Of a DNA stretch of 64,000 nt, positions 27,876 through 36,644 are shown one piece after another; position 1 is the first letter of the stretch, and every line of letters begins with the position of its first letter. A program made the position numbers and the translations under genes. The notes beneath the pieces are model-generated. The model ran no database searches and was not told the origin of the DNA. It worked only from the letters and a program-made list of their open reading frames with translations. The stretch is from Acinetobacter baumannii (lineage in GTDB: Bacteria; Pseudomonadota; Gammaproteobacteria; Pseudomonadales; Moraxellaceae). The stretch lies in contig NZ_CP046654.1 of assembly GCF_009759685.1 (NCBI RefSeq), positions 2,356,001 to 2,420,000 of the forward strand. The letters are read 5' to 3'.

Positions 27876-28553
27876 ATGAAAGCCTTTATTGTTCGCGTGT
27901 TGTTAATTTTTATTGGGGCAATTCTCCTTATTCAACTCTGGATTTTCTCAAGTTTGGTTTGGTGGCGTACACATGAAGTTGATACCACCATGTTTATGCG
28001 AATTGATTATTGGTCAGATCCATCTGAGCCGATCATTCATGAATGGCTTGACTATGATGATATTAGTGACAATTTCAAACATGCAATTTTAGCAGGGGAG
28101 GACGCAAAATTTATTCATCATCATGGTTTTGACTGGGATGGTATTCGTTTTGCGCTAGAGCGTAACAATGAGCAAGGAGAGGTTGTTGCTGGTGGTTCTA
28201 CCGTATCTCAACAACTTGCAAAAAACTTGTTCTTATATAATAAACGTTCATTTATTCGTAAAGGCCAAGAAACTGTAGCGACATGGATGATGGAGCGCAT
28301 GTGGTCGAAACGTCGAATTCTTGAGGTGTATATGAACTCTGTTGAATTTGGCAAAAATTTGTATGGCGTTGAAGCAGCAGCCCAATATTATTACGGCAAA
28401 AGTGCCAAAAGCTTAACGCGCGAACAAGCTGCTTTTTTAGCCGCGTTATTGCCTGATCCGAAATATTATCAAGATCATCGCAATGATCGTAAACTACAAT
28501 ATAGAAAACGCGTTATTTTACGTTATATGAATAGCACCCAGATTCCTGAATAA
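27876..28553 (+). CDS. mtgA: Monofunctional biosynthetic peptidoglycan transglycosylase
   Basis: GT51 glycosyltransferase that polymerises lipid II into glycan strands, without a transpeptidase domain. One N-terminal membrane anchor (about 8-30) precedes the catalytic domain; motif 1 [13 protein letters not shown] contains the catalytic Glu, and [15 protein letters not shown] is motif 2. The 225-residue length is normal for MtgA. Divergent from the rhomboid gene and followed by ppk after 104 bases, which has its own promoter. Confidence 0.95.
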   Translation: MKAFIVRVLLIFIGAILLIQLWIFSSLVWWRTHEVDTTMFMRIDYWSDPSEPIIHEWLDYDDISDNFKHAILAGEDAKFIHHHGFDWDGIRFALERNNEQGEVVAGGSTVSQQLAKNLFLYNKRSFIRKGQETVATWMMERMWSKRRILEVYMNSVEFGKNLYGVEAAAQYYYGKSAKSLTREQAAFLAALLPDPKYYQDHRNDRKLQYRKRVILRYMNSTQIPE

Positions 28554-28594
28554 CACTGTCTTAAAGATGTGTTATTTTTTTAGTTTTTATCAAA

Positions 28595-28622
28595 TTGACA
28601 TAATTTTGCAGCATACTATTTT
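28595..28622 (+). promoter_or_regulatory. Predicted sigma-70 promoter of ppk
   Basis: TTGACA at 28595-28600 is a perfect -35, followed after 16 bases by TATTTT (28617-28622) as the -10, placing transcription about 30 bases before the ppk start at 28658. Confidence 0.6.
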
Positions 28623-28657
28623 GCAGAGATTTTGGTTGGAAAGAGATTAGGTTAGAC

Positions 28658-30736
28658 ATGAATACAGCGATTACAGCAACGACCCCAACAGAATATAGTT
28701 ATAATGACCGTTATATTAATCGTGAATTGTCTATTCTTGACTTTCATTTGCGCGTATTGGAACAGGCCGTCGACCCTTTACATCCATTACTGGAACGAAT
28801 GAACTTCTTACTCATTTTTTCGCGTAATTTAGATGAGTTTTTTGAAATTCGTGTGGCAGGTGTTATGGAGCAATTCGCTCTAGGCAATGAAAGTCGAAGC
28901 CCGGACGGTTTAACGCCAAGACAAGTCTTACAAAAAATCTCTGAAACTGCTCATGCTGCAATTGAGCGCCAATATCGTATTTTAAACGAAGAAATTTTAC
29001 CTAAGTTACGTGAAGAAGATATCTGCTTTTTACGTCGTGGTGAATTAACACCAGCTCAATCAGCTTGGGTAAAAAAATATTTTCAGGAACAGGTTGCGCC
29101 TGTTTTAACTCCAATCAGTTTAGATCCAGCCCATCCATTCCCGCGTTTAGTCAATAAAAGCCTTAACTTTATTGTGACTTTAGAAGGTAAAGATGCGTTC
29201 GGGCGACAAATTGATTTGGCTGTTGTACCAGCCCCACGTTCATTGCCACGTGTTGTACGATTACCAGATGAGTTAACGGGTGGTAAAGAACATCACGTCA
29301 TGTTGTCAGCAATTATTCATGAACATGTTTCAGACTTGTTCCCGGGCATGACTGCAACTGGTTGCTATCAATTCCGTGTAACTCGTAATGCCGATTTGGC
29401 ACTTAATGAAGACGTTGAAGATTTGGCAAAAGCGTTAAAAGGTGAGTTAAGTTCACGCCGATTTGGTCGTGCAGTACGCTTAGAAGTAACCCAAAATTGT
29501 CCACAGCATATTTATGAATATCTACTTGAAGAGTTCGACTTAAACGAAGAACAATTATATAAAGTTGATGGTCCTGTAAACTTGGCTCGTCTGGTTTCGA
29601 ACTTTAAACGTCCTCATTTGCGTTACGATTCACACACGCCAGTCGTACCAAAAGTGTTTAAAAAGACCGAGAGTATTTTCTCGGCTATGCAAAAGCAGGA
29701 TATTTTACTTCATCACCCATTTGAGTCTTTTGCACCTGTTATTCAGTTACTCCGTGAAGCAGCACGTGACCCGCAAGTACTCGCAATTAAACAGACACTT
29801 TATCGTAGTGGTGCAGACTCGGAAATTGTTCAAGTTTTAGCAGAAGCTGCGCGTAATGGTAAAGAAGTGACAGCGGTAATTGAATTACGTGCCCGTTTCG
29901 ATGAAGAGTCGAATATCGAAGTGGCTAATGTTTTACAAGAAGCAGGGGCAGTCGTTGTTTACGGTATTGTGGGTTATAAAACCCATGCCAAAATGATTAT
30001 GGTGGTACGCCGTGAAAACAACAAACTGGTGCGTTATGTCCATTTAGGAACGGGTAACTACCATGCTATGAATGCTCGCATTTATACGGATTACGGTCTA
30101 ATGACCACCGATAAAGACTTGTGTGAAGACGTACACCGTATTTTCCAAGAGCTTACGGGTATGGGTAAAATGGCAAAACTGAAAAAGTTACTCCATGCAC
30201 CTTTTACTCTGCATGCTCAGCTCATTAACTTTATTGATGAAGAAATTGCCAATGCAAAGGCTGGTCGTAAAGCCCAAATTATTGTCAAAGTGAATGCTTT
30301 AACTGAAGTTCAGCTTATTAATAAATTATATGAAGCTTCTCAAGCAGGGGTGCAGGTAGATCTCATTATTCGTTCGATTTGCTGTTTACGTCCGGGATTA
30401 CCAAATTTATCGGAAAACATTCGGGTACGTTCAATTGTAGGCCGTTTCCTTGAACATACTCGAGTTTATTACTTTAGTAATAATGGCGATGCTCGTATTT
30501 ACTGTTCAAGTGCGGACTGGATGGATCGTAACTTATTTAATCGTGTTGAAGCATGCTTCCCAATTGAAGATCCTGCTTTGAAAAAACGTATTTATCAGCA
30601 AGGACTCCTTAATTATTTACAAGATAATCAGCAAGCTTGGTTATTACAGGGCGATGGTACATGGGTACGTGCCCAGCCTGCCGCAGGCGAAAAATTGCAT
30701 AATGCTCAAAGAGAATTATTAGAAACTTTTAAATAA
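28658..30736 (+). CDS. ppk: Polyphosphate kinase 1
   Basis: Makes inorganic polyphosphate from ATP reversibly, at the membrane face. Length (692) and domain order fit PPK1: an N-terminal helical domain (IN RELSIL at the start), a head domain, and two PLD-like C-terminal domains. The autophosphorylated His lies in GYKTHAKM and the second conserved His in [26 protein letters not shown] is also typical. Transcribed from its own promoter and closed by a strong terminator. Together with the Pho-box pit gene it is the second phosphate gene of this window. Confidence 0.97.
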   Translation: MNTAITATTPTEYSYNDRYINRELSILDFHLRVLEQAVDPLHPLLERMNFLLIFSRNLDEFFEIRVAGVMEQFALGNESRSPDGLTPRQVLQKISETAHAAIERQYRILNEEILPKLREEDICFLRRGELTPAQSAWVKKYFQEQVAPVLTPISLDPAHPFPRLVNKSLNFIVTLEGKDAFGRQIDLAVVPAPRSLPRVVRLPDELTGGKEHHVMLSAIIHEHVSDLFPGMTATGCYQFRVTRNADLALNEDVEDLAKALKGELSSRRFGRAVRLEVTQNCPQHIYEYLLEEFDLNEEQLYKVDGPVNLARLVSNFKRPHLRYDSHTPVVPKVFKKTESIFSAMQKQDILLHHPFESFAPVIQLLREAARDPQVLAIKQTLYRSGADSEIVQVLAEAARNGKEVTAVIELRARFDEESNIEVANVLQEAGAVVVYGIVGYKTHAKMIMVVRRENNKLVRYVHLGTGNYHAMNARIYTDYGLMTTDKDLCEDVHRIFQELTGMGKMAKLKKLLHAPFTLHAQLINFIDEEIANAKAGRKAQIIVKVNALTEVQLINKLYEASQAGVQVDLIIRSICCLRPGLPNLSENIRVRSIVGRFLEHTRVYYFSNNGDARIYCSSADWMDRNLFNRVEACFPIEDPALKKRIYQQGLLNYLQDNQQAWLLQGDGTWVRAQPAAGEKLHNAQRELLETFK

Positions 30737-30750
30737 AAAATTATTTTTAA

Positions 30751-30775
30751 AAAAGCCGACATCATGTCGGCTTTT
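30751..30775 (+). terminator. ppk terminator
   Basis: AAAAGCCGACAT / ATGTCGGCTTTT dyad followed by T residues. Confidence 0.9.
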
Positions 30776-30975
30776 TAATTAACTGAATTTCATAATAATT
30801 TAATTAATTTTTCTAAATGGTTGTAGGATAAACGGCAATAATTTGAATTAAGGCAATATGTTTGAAAAATATGTGATTCTTTACATAAAACATTGAATTT
30901 TAAAAATATACAAATCACAAGAAATCTACTTTAATACGCCGCATTAAATATACTTAACTTTGGTAAGTGAATAAT

Positions 30976-31566
30976 ATGCAAGGCTTTATTAAAAGTTTAT
31001 TTATTAGAATATTTTTGGGGTTAATGCCAGTGACTGCTTATGCGGATCAGAAGTGCTATGGAGATATTATTGTATTTCAGAAATTTGATGATCAAATGAT
31101 ATATCCTTATTTTATACATCCTTCTAGAGAGAAAAATAAGAAGAATGAAATACAAAATAAGACAATCGTGATCCAGAAAAGAAAACTTACTCAAGAGGAA
31201 TTGTTAGCACAAAAGAAAATTGACGATAATCAGTTAAAAAAAATTGAAGAAAAGAAAAATATTGAGAAGAAAAAGCAACTTGATGCAGCGGTCGCGAAAG
31301 AAATTTTAGAAAACGGTGAAAAAAAATGGATGGTGCAAGTTGCTTTGGCACCTAATCAAAATAAAGCAAATATGATTCAGTCCCAATTACAGGCTAAAGG
31401 GTATAAAGTTGTTACCAGCCCAACCACAAAAGGAATACGGGTCATGGTCGACCCTGCCAATGACTACGCAATTGCACAAATTATTCGAGAAAAAATAATT
31501 GCAGATGATAGCTTGGATTTGAGATCGGCTTGGGTATTTAAATGGGCTTCCCTAACAGCACAGTAA
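30976..31566 (+). CDS. SPOR-domain periplasmic protein
   Basis: Exported protein of about 196 residues. A signal peptide (MQGFIKSLFIRIFLGLMPVTAYA) is followed by a short segment with one Cys, a Lys/Glu-rich coiled coil (about 45-105), and a C-terminal SPOR domain (KKWMVQVALAPNQNKANM onward), which binds denuded glycan at division septa. The ATG at 30976 is preferred for its TAAGTG ribosome site; a GTG at 30967 would add three residues. Unlike FtsN or DedD there is no transmembrane anchor retained after cleavage. Ends at a terminator shared with oxyR. Confidence 0.85.
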   Translation: MQGFIKSLFIRIFLGLMPVTAYADQKCYGDIIVFQKFDDQMIYPYFIHPSREKNKKNEIQNKTIVIQKRKLTQEELLAQKKIDDNQLKKIEEKKNIEKKKQLDAAVAKEILENGEKKWMVQVALAPNQNKANMIQSQLQAKGYKVVTSPTTKGIRVMVDPANDYAIAQIIREKIIADDSLDLRSAWVFKWASLTAQ

Positions 31567-31570
31567 AATA

Positions 31571-31598
31571 AAAAGGAGTCCAAAGACTCCTTTTTTTT
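31571..31598. terminator. Bidirectional terminator, SPOR gene / oxyR
   Basis: Perfect 10-bp stem AAAAGGAGTC / GACTCCTTTT with a CAAA loop, flanked by A and T runs. Confidence 0.9.
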
Positions 31599-32505
31599 AT
31601 TCATGTAAGTTTGTGGTAATTTTCTGCATGATTTGCAGAAGAACATCAAACTCACTTTGCAACGGCGTACTTTTACGAGTAACAAGTGCTAAAGTACGGC
31701 TAGGTGCGTCTTCAATTGGTTTTGCAGTAATCTGATCATTAAATTTGATCATACTATTTTCAATTGCAATTTCTGGTAAAAGGGTAAAGCCTAAATCGGA
31801 AGAAACCATCTCAACCAATGTTGGTAGAGAACTTGCTTTTAAGCGGTTATCGTTTTTACGTTCACCAATTGGACAGGCACTTAATACGTGATCACGTAAA
31901 CAGTGGCCTTCTTCAAGCAAAATAAGACGTGATAAGTCAAGGTCATCAAGTGAGTTTGCTTGAAGTGCATTTGTATCTTGTTTACTACAAACAAGATATA
32001 AATTTTCTTTTGAAATTTCAGCTACTTTTAAACTTCTTGTGTCAAAAGGTAGGGCAAGGACAATCATGTCCAAATTACCATGTTCTAGGCGCTCTACAAT
32101 CTTCTCACTTTGAGCTTCATGTAAATGCAACTGAATCTTCGGTAATTGTTGATGCACTTCATCAAGTAACCGTGTCAGGATAAAAGGTGCAATTGTTGGA
32201 ATAACACCCAAATGAAGATCACCTGTTAATGGTTCACTCATTTCACGGCTTAAACGCATTAAATCCTGAGCATCTGCTAGCAATACACGGGCTCGAGCAA
32301 CAACTTGCTCACCTAATGGCGTTAAACGCACATTCTGACGGTCACGCTCAACCAGAACGCCACCTAGTAGCCTTTCTAGCTCCATAATGCCGCCCGATAA
32401 AGTCGATTGGGTAACAAAAGAGCGACGTGCTGCTTCAGTAAAATGCAAAGTTTCCGACAACGTAACTAAATATGATAGCTGTCTTAGTGAGGGTAATGCA
32501 GCCAT
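31597..32505 (-). CDS. oxyR: Hydrogen peroxide-sensing LysR regulator OxyR
   Basis: LysR-type activator of the peroxide response. It has an N-terminal winged helix-turn-helix (LRQLSYLVTLSETLHFTEAAR) and a C-terminal sensor in which GHCLRDHVLSAC places the redox cysteines at 202 and 211, with the same eight-residue spacing as Cys199/Cys208 of E. coli OxyR. It is the last gene of the rubA-rubB-estB-oxyR operon, beginning 6 bases after the estB stop, the order reported for Acinetobacter ADP1. Confidence 0.96.
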   Translation of the reverse strand: MAALPSLRQLSYLVTLSETLHFTEAARRSFVTQSTLSGGIMELERLLGGVLVERDRQNVRLTPLGEQVVARARVLLADAQDLMRLSREMSEPLTGDLHLGVIPTIAPFILTRLLDEVHQQLPKIQLHLHEAQSEKIVERLEHGNLDMIVLALPFDTRSLKVAEISKENLYLVCSKQDTNALQANSLDDLDLSRLILLEEGHCLRDHVLSACPIGERKNDNRLKASSLPTLVEMVSSDLGFTLLPEIAIENSMIKFNDQITAKPIEDAPSRTLALVTRKSTPLQSEFDVLLQIMQKITTNLHE

Positions 32506-32511
32506 AGTGTC

Positions 32512-33465
32512 CTAGTATGATGATTTAAAATGATGCGCAAATAAACCGCTAAGCTGTGGAATAAAATGGGCAGGGATATCATGCCCCATTCCATCAATTA
32601 ATTCAAACTTAGCACCGGAAATTGCTTTTGCTACGGCCTTACCGTGACTCGGTGGAAGTAAGCGGTCACGAGAGCCATGCAAGACTAAAGTGGGTTGCTT
32701 AATTTCACGGTCCAGTTGCAGTAAGGAACCTGTACATAATATTGCTAAAAACTGTTGAAGTACACCGGCAGGATAGTAGCTACGTTGATAAAGTTTTCTT
32801 GCAGTTTGAACGGCTTCAATATGGTTAATATAACCAGGAGAACCAATCAATTGGAATAATTTTAAACTGTGATTCACAATTCCTTCTTCATCACGTGATT
32901 CTGGCTTGCCAATCAAGCTTAAAAGTTGCTTAGGGAATGGGGGTGGTAGAAACGGTTGATTATTACTGGTAAACATCAAACCTAATTTTTCTACTTTTTC
33001 CGGATATTTTGCAGCGAGAATCTGGGCAATCATGCCACCCATTGAGGCACCAATCACATGTGCTTTGCTTACTCCTAAACGGTCGAGAAGCATAGAAACG
33101 TCATCTGCCATATCATAGAGCGTATAAGGCGCCCCCTGATTTCTTAGTCCTAAAGCAAAACGTCCCATCAATTTCATGGTATTTAAACGTTTACCTTGAT
33201 GGCGGACTTTTGAAGAAAGGCCAATATCACGGTTATCAAAACGAATAACACGAAAACCTTGATCAATGAGTGATTTGCAGAAAAAGTCCGGCCAAAATAG
33301 CATTTGGGCACCTAAACCCATAATCAGCAAAATAGTCGGATGTTCTGGTTTTCCACCTACTTCTACATGTAGCTCGATACCATTGCCTAAATTGACTTTG
33401 GTTTCCTGCATAAATGGAGTGTACGGTGAAATACTAAATTGTAAGGCGCTATTCATGTTATTCAT
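32512..33465 (-). CDS. estB: Alpha/beta-hydrolase esterase EstB
   Basis: Cytoplasmic esterase, 317 residues, with the nucleophile elbow GASMGGMIAQ, an oxyanion region MGLGAQM, an Asp in LHGSRDRLLPP and the catalytic His in GMGHDIP. No signal peptide. Its position between rubB and oxyR identifies it with estB, the esterase of the Acinetobacter alkane-linked rub operon. The physiological ester is unknown. Confidence 0.88.
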   Translation of the reverse strand: MNNMNSALQFSISPYTPFMQETKVNLGNGIELHVEVGGKPEHPTILLIMGLGAQMLFWPDFFCKSLIDQGFRVIRFDNRDIGLSSKVRHQGKRLNTMKLMGRFALGLRNQGAPYTLYDMADDVSMLLDRLGVSKAHVIGASMGGMIAQILAAKYPEKVEKLGLMFTSNNQPFLPPPFPKQLLSLIGKPESRDEEGIVNHSLKLFQLIGSPGYINHIEAVQTARKLYQRSYYPAGVLQQFLAILCTGSLLQLDREIKQPTLVLHGSRDRLLPPSHGKAVAKAISGAKFELIDGMGHDIPAHFIPQLSGLFAHHFKSSY

Positions 33466-33510
33466 TCCTTGAGGGAATACTCAAGATCATGAGCATTCCC
33501 AATTTAAACC

Positions 33511-34692
33511 TTATGCTTGGGCAGGAATAAGATCTGGAACAAGCTTAGTTAAAGTTAAACGTTGCTTGCCTGCTGTTGCACCTAACAATACGAAACCACG
33601 CAATGTTCCTTCATTGTCAATTGCTTTGGCAAGCATACCATCGTCGAATTCTTCAGTTTCCCAATTTACATCTACATCAACCGGTGCCGGTAAAACTGTA
33701 AGCGGTGCAGCCGGAGTTTTTACCGCAACTGGCATAGCAGGGTAATGTACATTTGTTTGTTGACCACTTAATGTTTTTGCTAGAGCACGGGCTTGTTGCA
33801 TAATTGGCATTACATATGGAAGCAGGGTACCGTTAACTTCCGCACAGTCACCAATCGCATAAATATCTGCTTGATTGGTTTCAAGTAAACTATTGGTAAT
33901 CACACCACGGCTGGTTTGAATATTTGCGCTTTGAGCCAGAGAAATATTCGGTTGTAAGCCAATCGCTGAAAGCACAATATCAGCAACCAAAGTCTGACCA
34001 TTTGCCAATGTAACCGCGTAATCTTCACCGTTATTGATTTTACTGACTTTTTCAACGGTTGTGCCTAATGCAAATTTAACACCCGCTTCTTCAAGATTCT
34101 GCTGGAATGCTGAAGCAATGTGTGAAGGTAATAAACGGCCTAATGGTTGAGGCGCTAAATCAATTACTGTTACATCATATTCGCTATGAAGTAAGTCATT
34201 GGCAAATTCACAACCAATTAAACCTGCACCCAAAATCACAACACGTTTATCTTTGCGCTGAGCTAGATTTTCTCGGAAAGAACGATAGTCAATGAGTGAG
34301 TTCACCACATGGATGTCATCACTACCATCACCAGCAATAGCAAGGCGAATCGGGTTAGCACCGACAGCTAAAATTAATTTTGAATAGGGTTGCTGAGAAA
34401 TAACGCCGTCTTTTTCTAGAACAAGTTCATGACGCTCAGCTAAAATTTCTTTCACCCAAGTAAAAGGTTCAATACGCATATTGAGTTGGGCACTCATTTT
34501 TGCAGCATCACCTAATGGAATCTGTTCTGGAGCTTTTTTTCCTGCAAAAGCGTTGGATAAGGTTGGTTTTGCATAGTTCACCGCATCATCCGCACAAATC
34601 ATCACAAGTTCTTGCTCTGGGTTAAGCTTACGGAATTCACGTGCTAAGGTATAACCCGCCATGCCTGATCCGATAATGACGATTGGATGCAT
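33511..34692 (-). CDS. rubB: Rubredoxin-NAD(+) reductase
   Basis: FAD flavoprotein that passes electrons from NADH to rubredoxin for alkane hydroxylase. FAD-binding GSGMAGYTLAREF (residues 8-20), an NAD-binding GAGLIGCEFANDL in the middle and the second FAD motif IYAIGDCAEV are present. At 393 residues it matches the family. It follows rubA on the minus strand, but a terminator-like hairpin lies between them, so its expression may be lower than that of rubA. Confidence 0.96.
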   Translation of the reverse strand: MHPIVIIGSGMAGYTLAREFRKLNPEQELVMICADDAVNYAKPTLSNAFAGKKAPEQIPLGDAAKMSAQLNMRIEPFTWVKEILAERHELVLEKDGVISQQPYSKLILAVGANPIRLAIAGDGSDDIHVVNSLIDYRSFRENLAQRKDKRVVILGAGLIGCEFANDLLHSEYDVTVIDLAPQPLGRLLPSHIASAFQQNLEEAGVKFALGTTVEKVSKINNGEDYAVTLANGQTLVADIVLSAIGLQPNISLAQSANIQTSRGVITNSLLETNQADIYAIGDCAEVNGTLLPYVMPIMQQARALAKTLSGQQTNVHYPAMPVAVKTPAAPLTVLPAPVDVDVNWETEEFDDGMLAKAIDNEGTLRGFVLLGATAGKQRLTLTKLVPDLIPAQA

Positions 34693-34746
34693 TTTTTTCT
34701 CCAGAATTAGAATTTTTAATTTAAAACGGTGATTGGTGATATATAA

Positions 34747-34773
34747 AAAAGACCATGTAAATCATGGCCTTTT
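34747..34773 (-). terminator. Intra-operon terminator between rubA and rubB
   Basis: On the minus strand AAAAGGCCATG pairs with CATGGTCTTTT around an ATTTA loop and is followed by a U run. The single non-Watson-Crick position is G-U in minus-strand RNA but A-C in plus-strand RNA, so the fold is suited to the minus transcript. Confidence 0.75.
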
Positions 34774-34784
34774 AATTTAAGACA

Positions 34785-34949
34785 TTAGATTTCGATCATT
34801 TCGAAGTCAGCTTTTGAAACGCCGCAATCAGGGCAAGTCCAGTCATCAGGAATATCTTCCCATTTTGTTCCAGCTGCAATGCCGTCTTGTGGCCAACCTT
34901 CTGCTTCATCGTAAATCCATCCACAAACGATACATTGATATTTTTTCAT
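34785..34949 (-). CDS. rubA: Rubredoxin
   Basis: 54-residue iron protein, electron carrier to alkane monooxygenase. Four cysteines in two knuckles, C-I-V-C (residues 6-9) and C-P-D-C, hold one Fe. The start is the ATG at 34949 with GGAGAG seven bases upstream; a longer frame from 34979 adds ten residues with no ribosome site. First gene of the rubA-rubB-estB-oxyR unit. Confidence 0.96.
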   Translation of the reverse strand: MKKYQCIVCGWIYDEAEGWPQDGIAAGTKWEDIPDDWTCPDCGVSKADFEMIEI

Positions 34950-35392
34950 GAGACTCTCCGCACTGATAAGTTTGCTCAAAGCTGCCTTTCAGTAAAACTA
35001 TTCCATCTATTAATAATGTAACTACGATCCGCTCAATAATAACTAATGTCGCTTTGATCGGATATCAAATTTTTACGCAGTTCTACATTTAAAGTAAAGC
35101 ATATAAGGGAGTTTAATCATTCATAAGCAAAGATGAATGGCATATCGAGACAAATAAATGGTTATTTAGGCAAAACTTCAACATAAACACATAATAAATC
35201 ATATGTTTTTATAAGTTTATTCATGCAAGGAGGCGATGAGTGATATGAAGGGTTACAAAAAGAGCAAAGCATTTATATAAATAAAGTTCTTAAAAAAGTA
35301 ATCTGGTTAATAAATGGACAAATAAATTAATGTTTATATAAAACAGAAAAGTTTATGGAACACTTAATTAACGGAGAATAAGGAAGTCGAAT
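34950..35392. other. rubA / SRPBCC divergent intergenic region
   Basis: About 440 AT-rich bases containing both promoters. The only strong signal is a near-perfect Shine-Dalgarno AAGGAGG at 35227-35233 in front of a 14-codon frame (35236-35280), listed separately. Confidence 0.55.
35227..35280 (+). other. Strong ribosome site with 14-codon frame, possible leader peptide
   Basis: AAGGAGG (35227-35233) is followed by ATG at 35236 (spacing 2) and an in-phase ATG at 35245 (spacing 11); both frames stop at TAA 35278-35280, encoding MSDMKGYKKSKAFI or its last 11 residues. The spacing is not ideal for either start. It lies 113 bases before the SRPBCC gene and could be a leader or chance. Confidence 0.3.
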
Positions 35393-35830
35393 ATGGAAAC
35401 TCTAATATATGAAGTAGAAATTAATGCCCCTATAGAAAAAGTATGGGACGTACTCTGGAATAGTGAGACCTATAATGCATGGACGAAATTCTTTGCTCCA
35501 GATTCTTCAATGCGCACAGATTGGAAAGTCGGTGGTAAAACATATTTTCTAGATGGAGAAGGAAATGGAATGGTTTCGACCATTGAAGAAATGAAAAAGC
35601 CTGAAGTACTAATTTTTAAACATTTAGGAATGATTAAAGACGGGAAAGAAGACTTAGAAAGTGAAGAGGTGAAAGGCTGGAGTGGTTCGCTAGAAAAATA
35701 TTTTTTAAGTCAAAATGGGGGTACTACAACGGTAAAAGTAGAATTAGCCACCTTACCTGAGTACATCGGTATGTTAAAAAGTGGCTTCGTTCAAGGCTTT
35801 GAAGCTGTAAAACAAATGGCTGAAAAATAA
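35393..35830 (+). CDS. SRPBCC/AHSA1-family protein
   Basis: A 145-residue START-like fold protein: the opening EVEINAPIEKVWDVLWN and the end (SGFVQGFEAVKQMAEK) are standard for the AHSA1/SRPBCC superfamily, which encloses hydrophobic ligands or binds Hsp90-like partners. Ribosome site AAGGAAG six bases upstream. Single gene, with no functional partner visible. Confidence 0.9.
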   Translation: METLIYEVEINAPIEKVWDVLWNSETYNAWTKFFAPDSSMRTDWKVGGKTYFLDGEGNGMVSTIEEMKKPEVLIFKHLGMIKDGKEDLESEEVKGWSGSLEKYFLSQNGGTTTVKVELATLPEYIGMLKSGFVQGFEAVKQMAEK

Positions 35831-35899
35831 GTTTCTGTAATTCGATTTGTTATCTTTTTACATAATAAGGTAATTGAAAATTATGTGTCATACTTCAAT

Positions 35900-36388
35900 T
35901 CAAGCAAAATATTTTTTATGAATTTTGGTAATGAGATCATTAAGACGGGAAGGATAAGCAAGACGATGATGGCCTCCATCATAAGTTTCTATTGTCATAT
36001 ATGGTGACAGCTTTTCCTGTACTTGATACATATCAAGTTGCTCGTCTCCTAACTCTAAATAGGCCATTTTAGGGTTAGAGTGGTCAAGATCTTCGTCACA
36101 AAGATGAGGGTAATCATTACGAAAATTAGGTGTAAGGCTTGGGTTGGCAACAATAACAGCTAATTTATGTTGAGCAGCAGTTTTCAAAGCCCAATAACCG
36201 CCGAGGCTATGACCGACTAACAAATCAGGTTTAATTGTTTCAATCGCTTGATGATAAAAGTCTTTAACTGAAGCATAACTTAGGTTGCGATAATCAACAT
36301 CAATACAAAATTTTTCAGGATGTAAAATGGCATGAAATTTTGTTGATTCACGAGAAGAATCCAAGCCATGTAAAAATAGAATTTTCAT
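35900..36388 (-). CDS. YqiA/YcfP-like alpha/beta-fold esterase
   Basis: Small (162-residue) cytoplasmic hydrolase of the YqiA/YcfP kind, opening directly with LFLHGLDSS, followed by nucleophile elbow GHSLGGYWAL and a C-terminal catalytic His in GGHHRLAY. The oxyanion strand at the very N-terminus supports the start. Such proteins hydrolyse short acyl or CoA esters, but the role here is unknown. A terminator-like hairpin lies 30 bases upstream. Confidence 0.88.
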   Translation of the reverse strand: MKILFLHGLDSSRESTKFHAILHPEKFCIDVDYRNLSYASVKDFYHQAIETIKPDLLVGHSLGGYWALKTAAQHKLAVIVANPSLTPNFRNDYPHLCDEDLDHSNPKMAYLELGDEQLDMYQVQEKLSPYMTIETYDGGHHRLAYPSRLNDLITKIHKKYFA

Positions 36389-36410
36389 TATTTACTACAC
36401 AATCTCATAG

Positions 36411-36438
36411 ATAAAATAAAAGGCAAATAGGGCCTTTT
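36411..36438 (-). terminator. Terminator-like hairpin upstream of the YqiA-like gene
   Basis: AAAAGGC / GCCTTTT (36418-36424 with 36432-36438) followed on the minus strand by TTTTATTTT. It lies between the 36388 start and any upstream promoter, where no gene needs terminating, so it may act as an attenuator. Confidence 0.45.
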
Positions 36439-36644
36439 CAAATCGAGGTTATTTGGATTTTTTTATATTTTACTCAAACCTAAAAAAAATGAACTTAGCG
36501 ATTGGTCTAAGTAATTTTTATCATTCAATGTCCACTCAGATTGACGGCTTGGACTTTTTTCGTTTTTGTTTGATTGAAATCGTTCGAAAAACCTCAGCAA
36601 TCTGTTAAGCTATGCCACTTCATTTTTACTTAACCGAGGCAGAG

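Noticed and set aside
28595..28612. Possible Pho box upstream of ppk (TTGACAT-N4-TTGCAGC, 11-base spacing)
   Set aside because: Second half-site matches the consensus at only two positions; the first is better explained as the -35 TTGACA.
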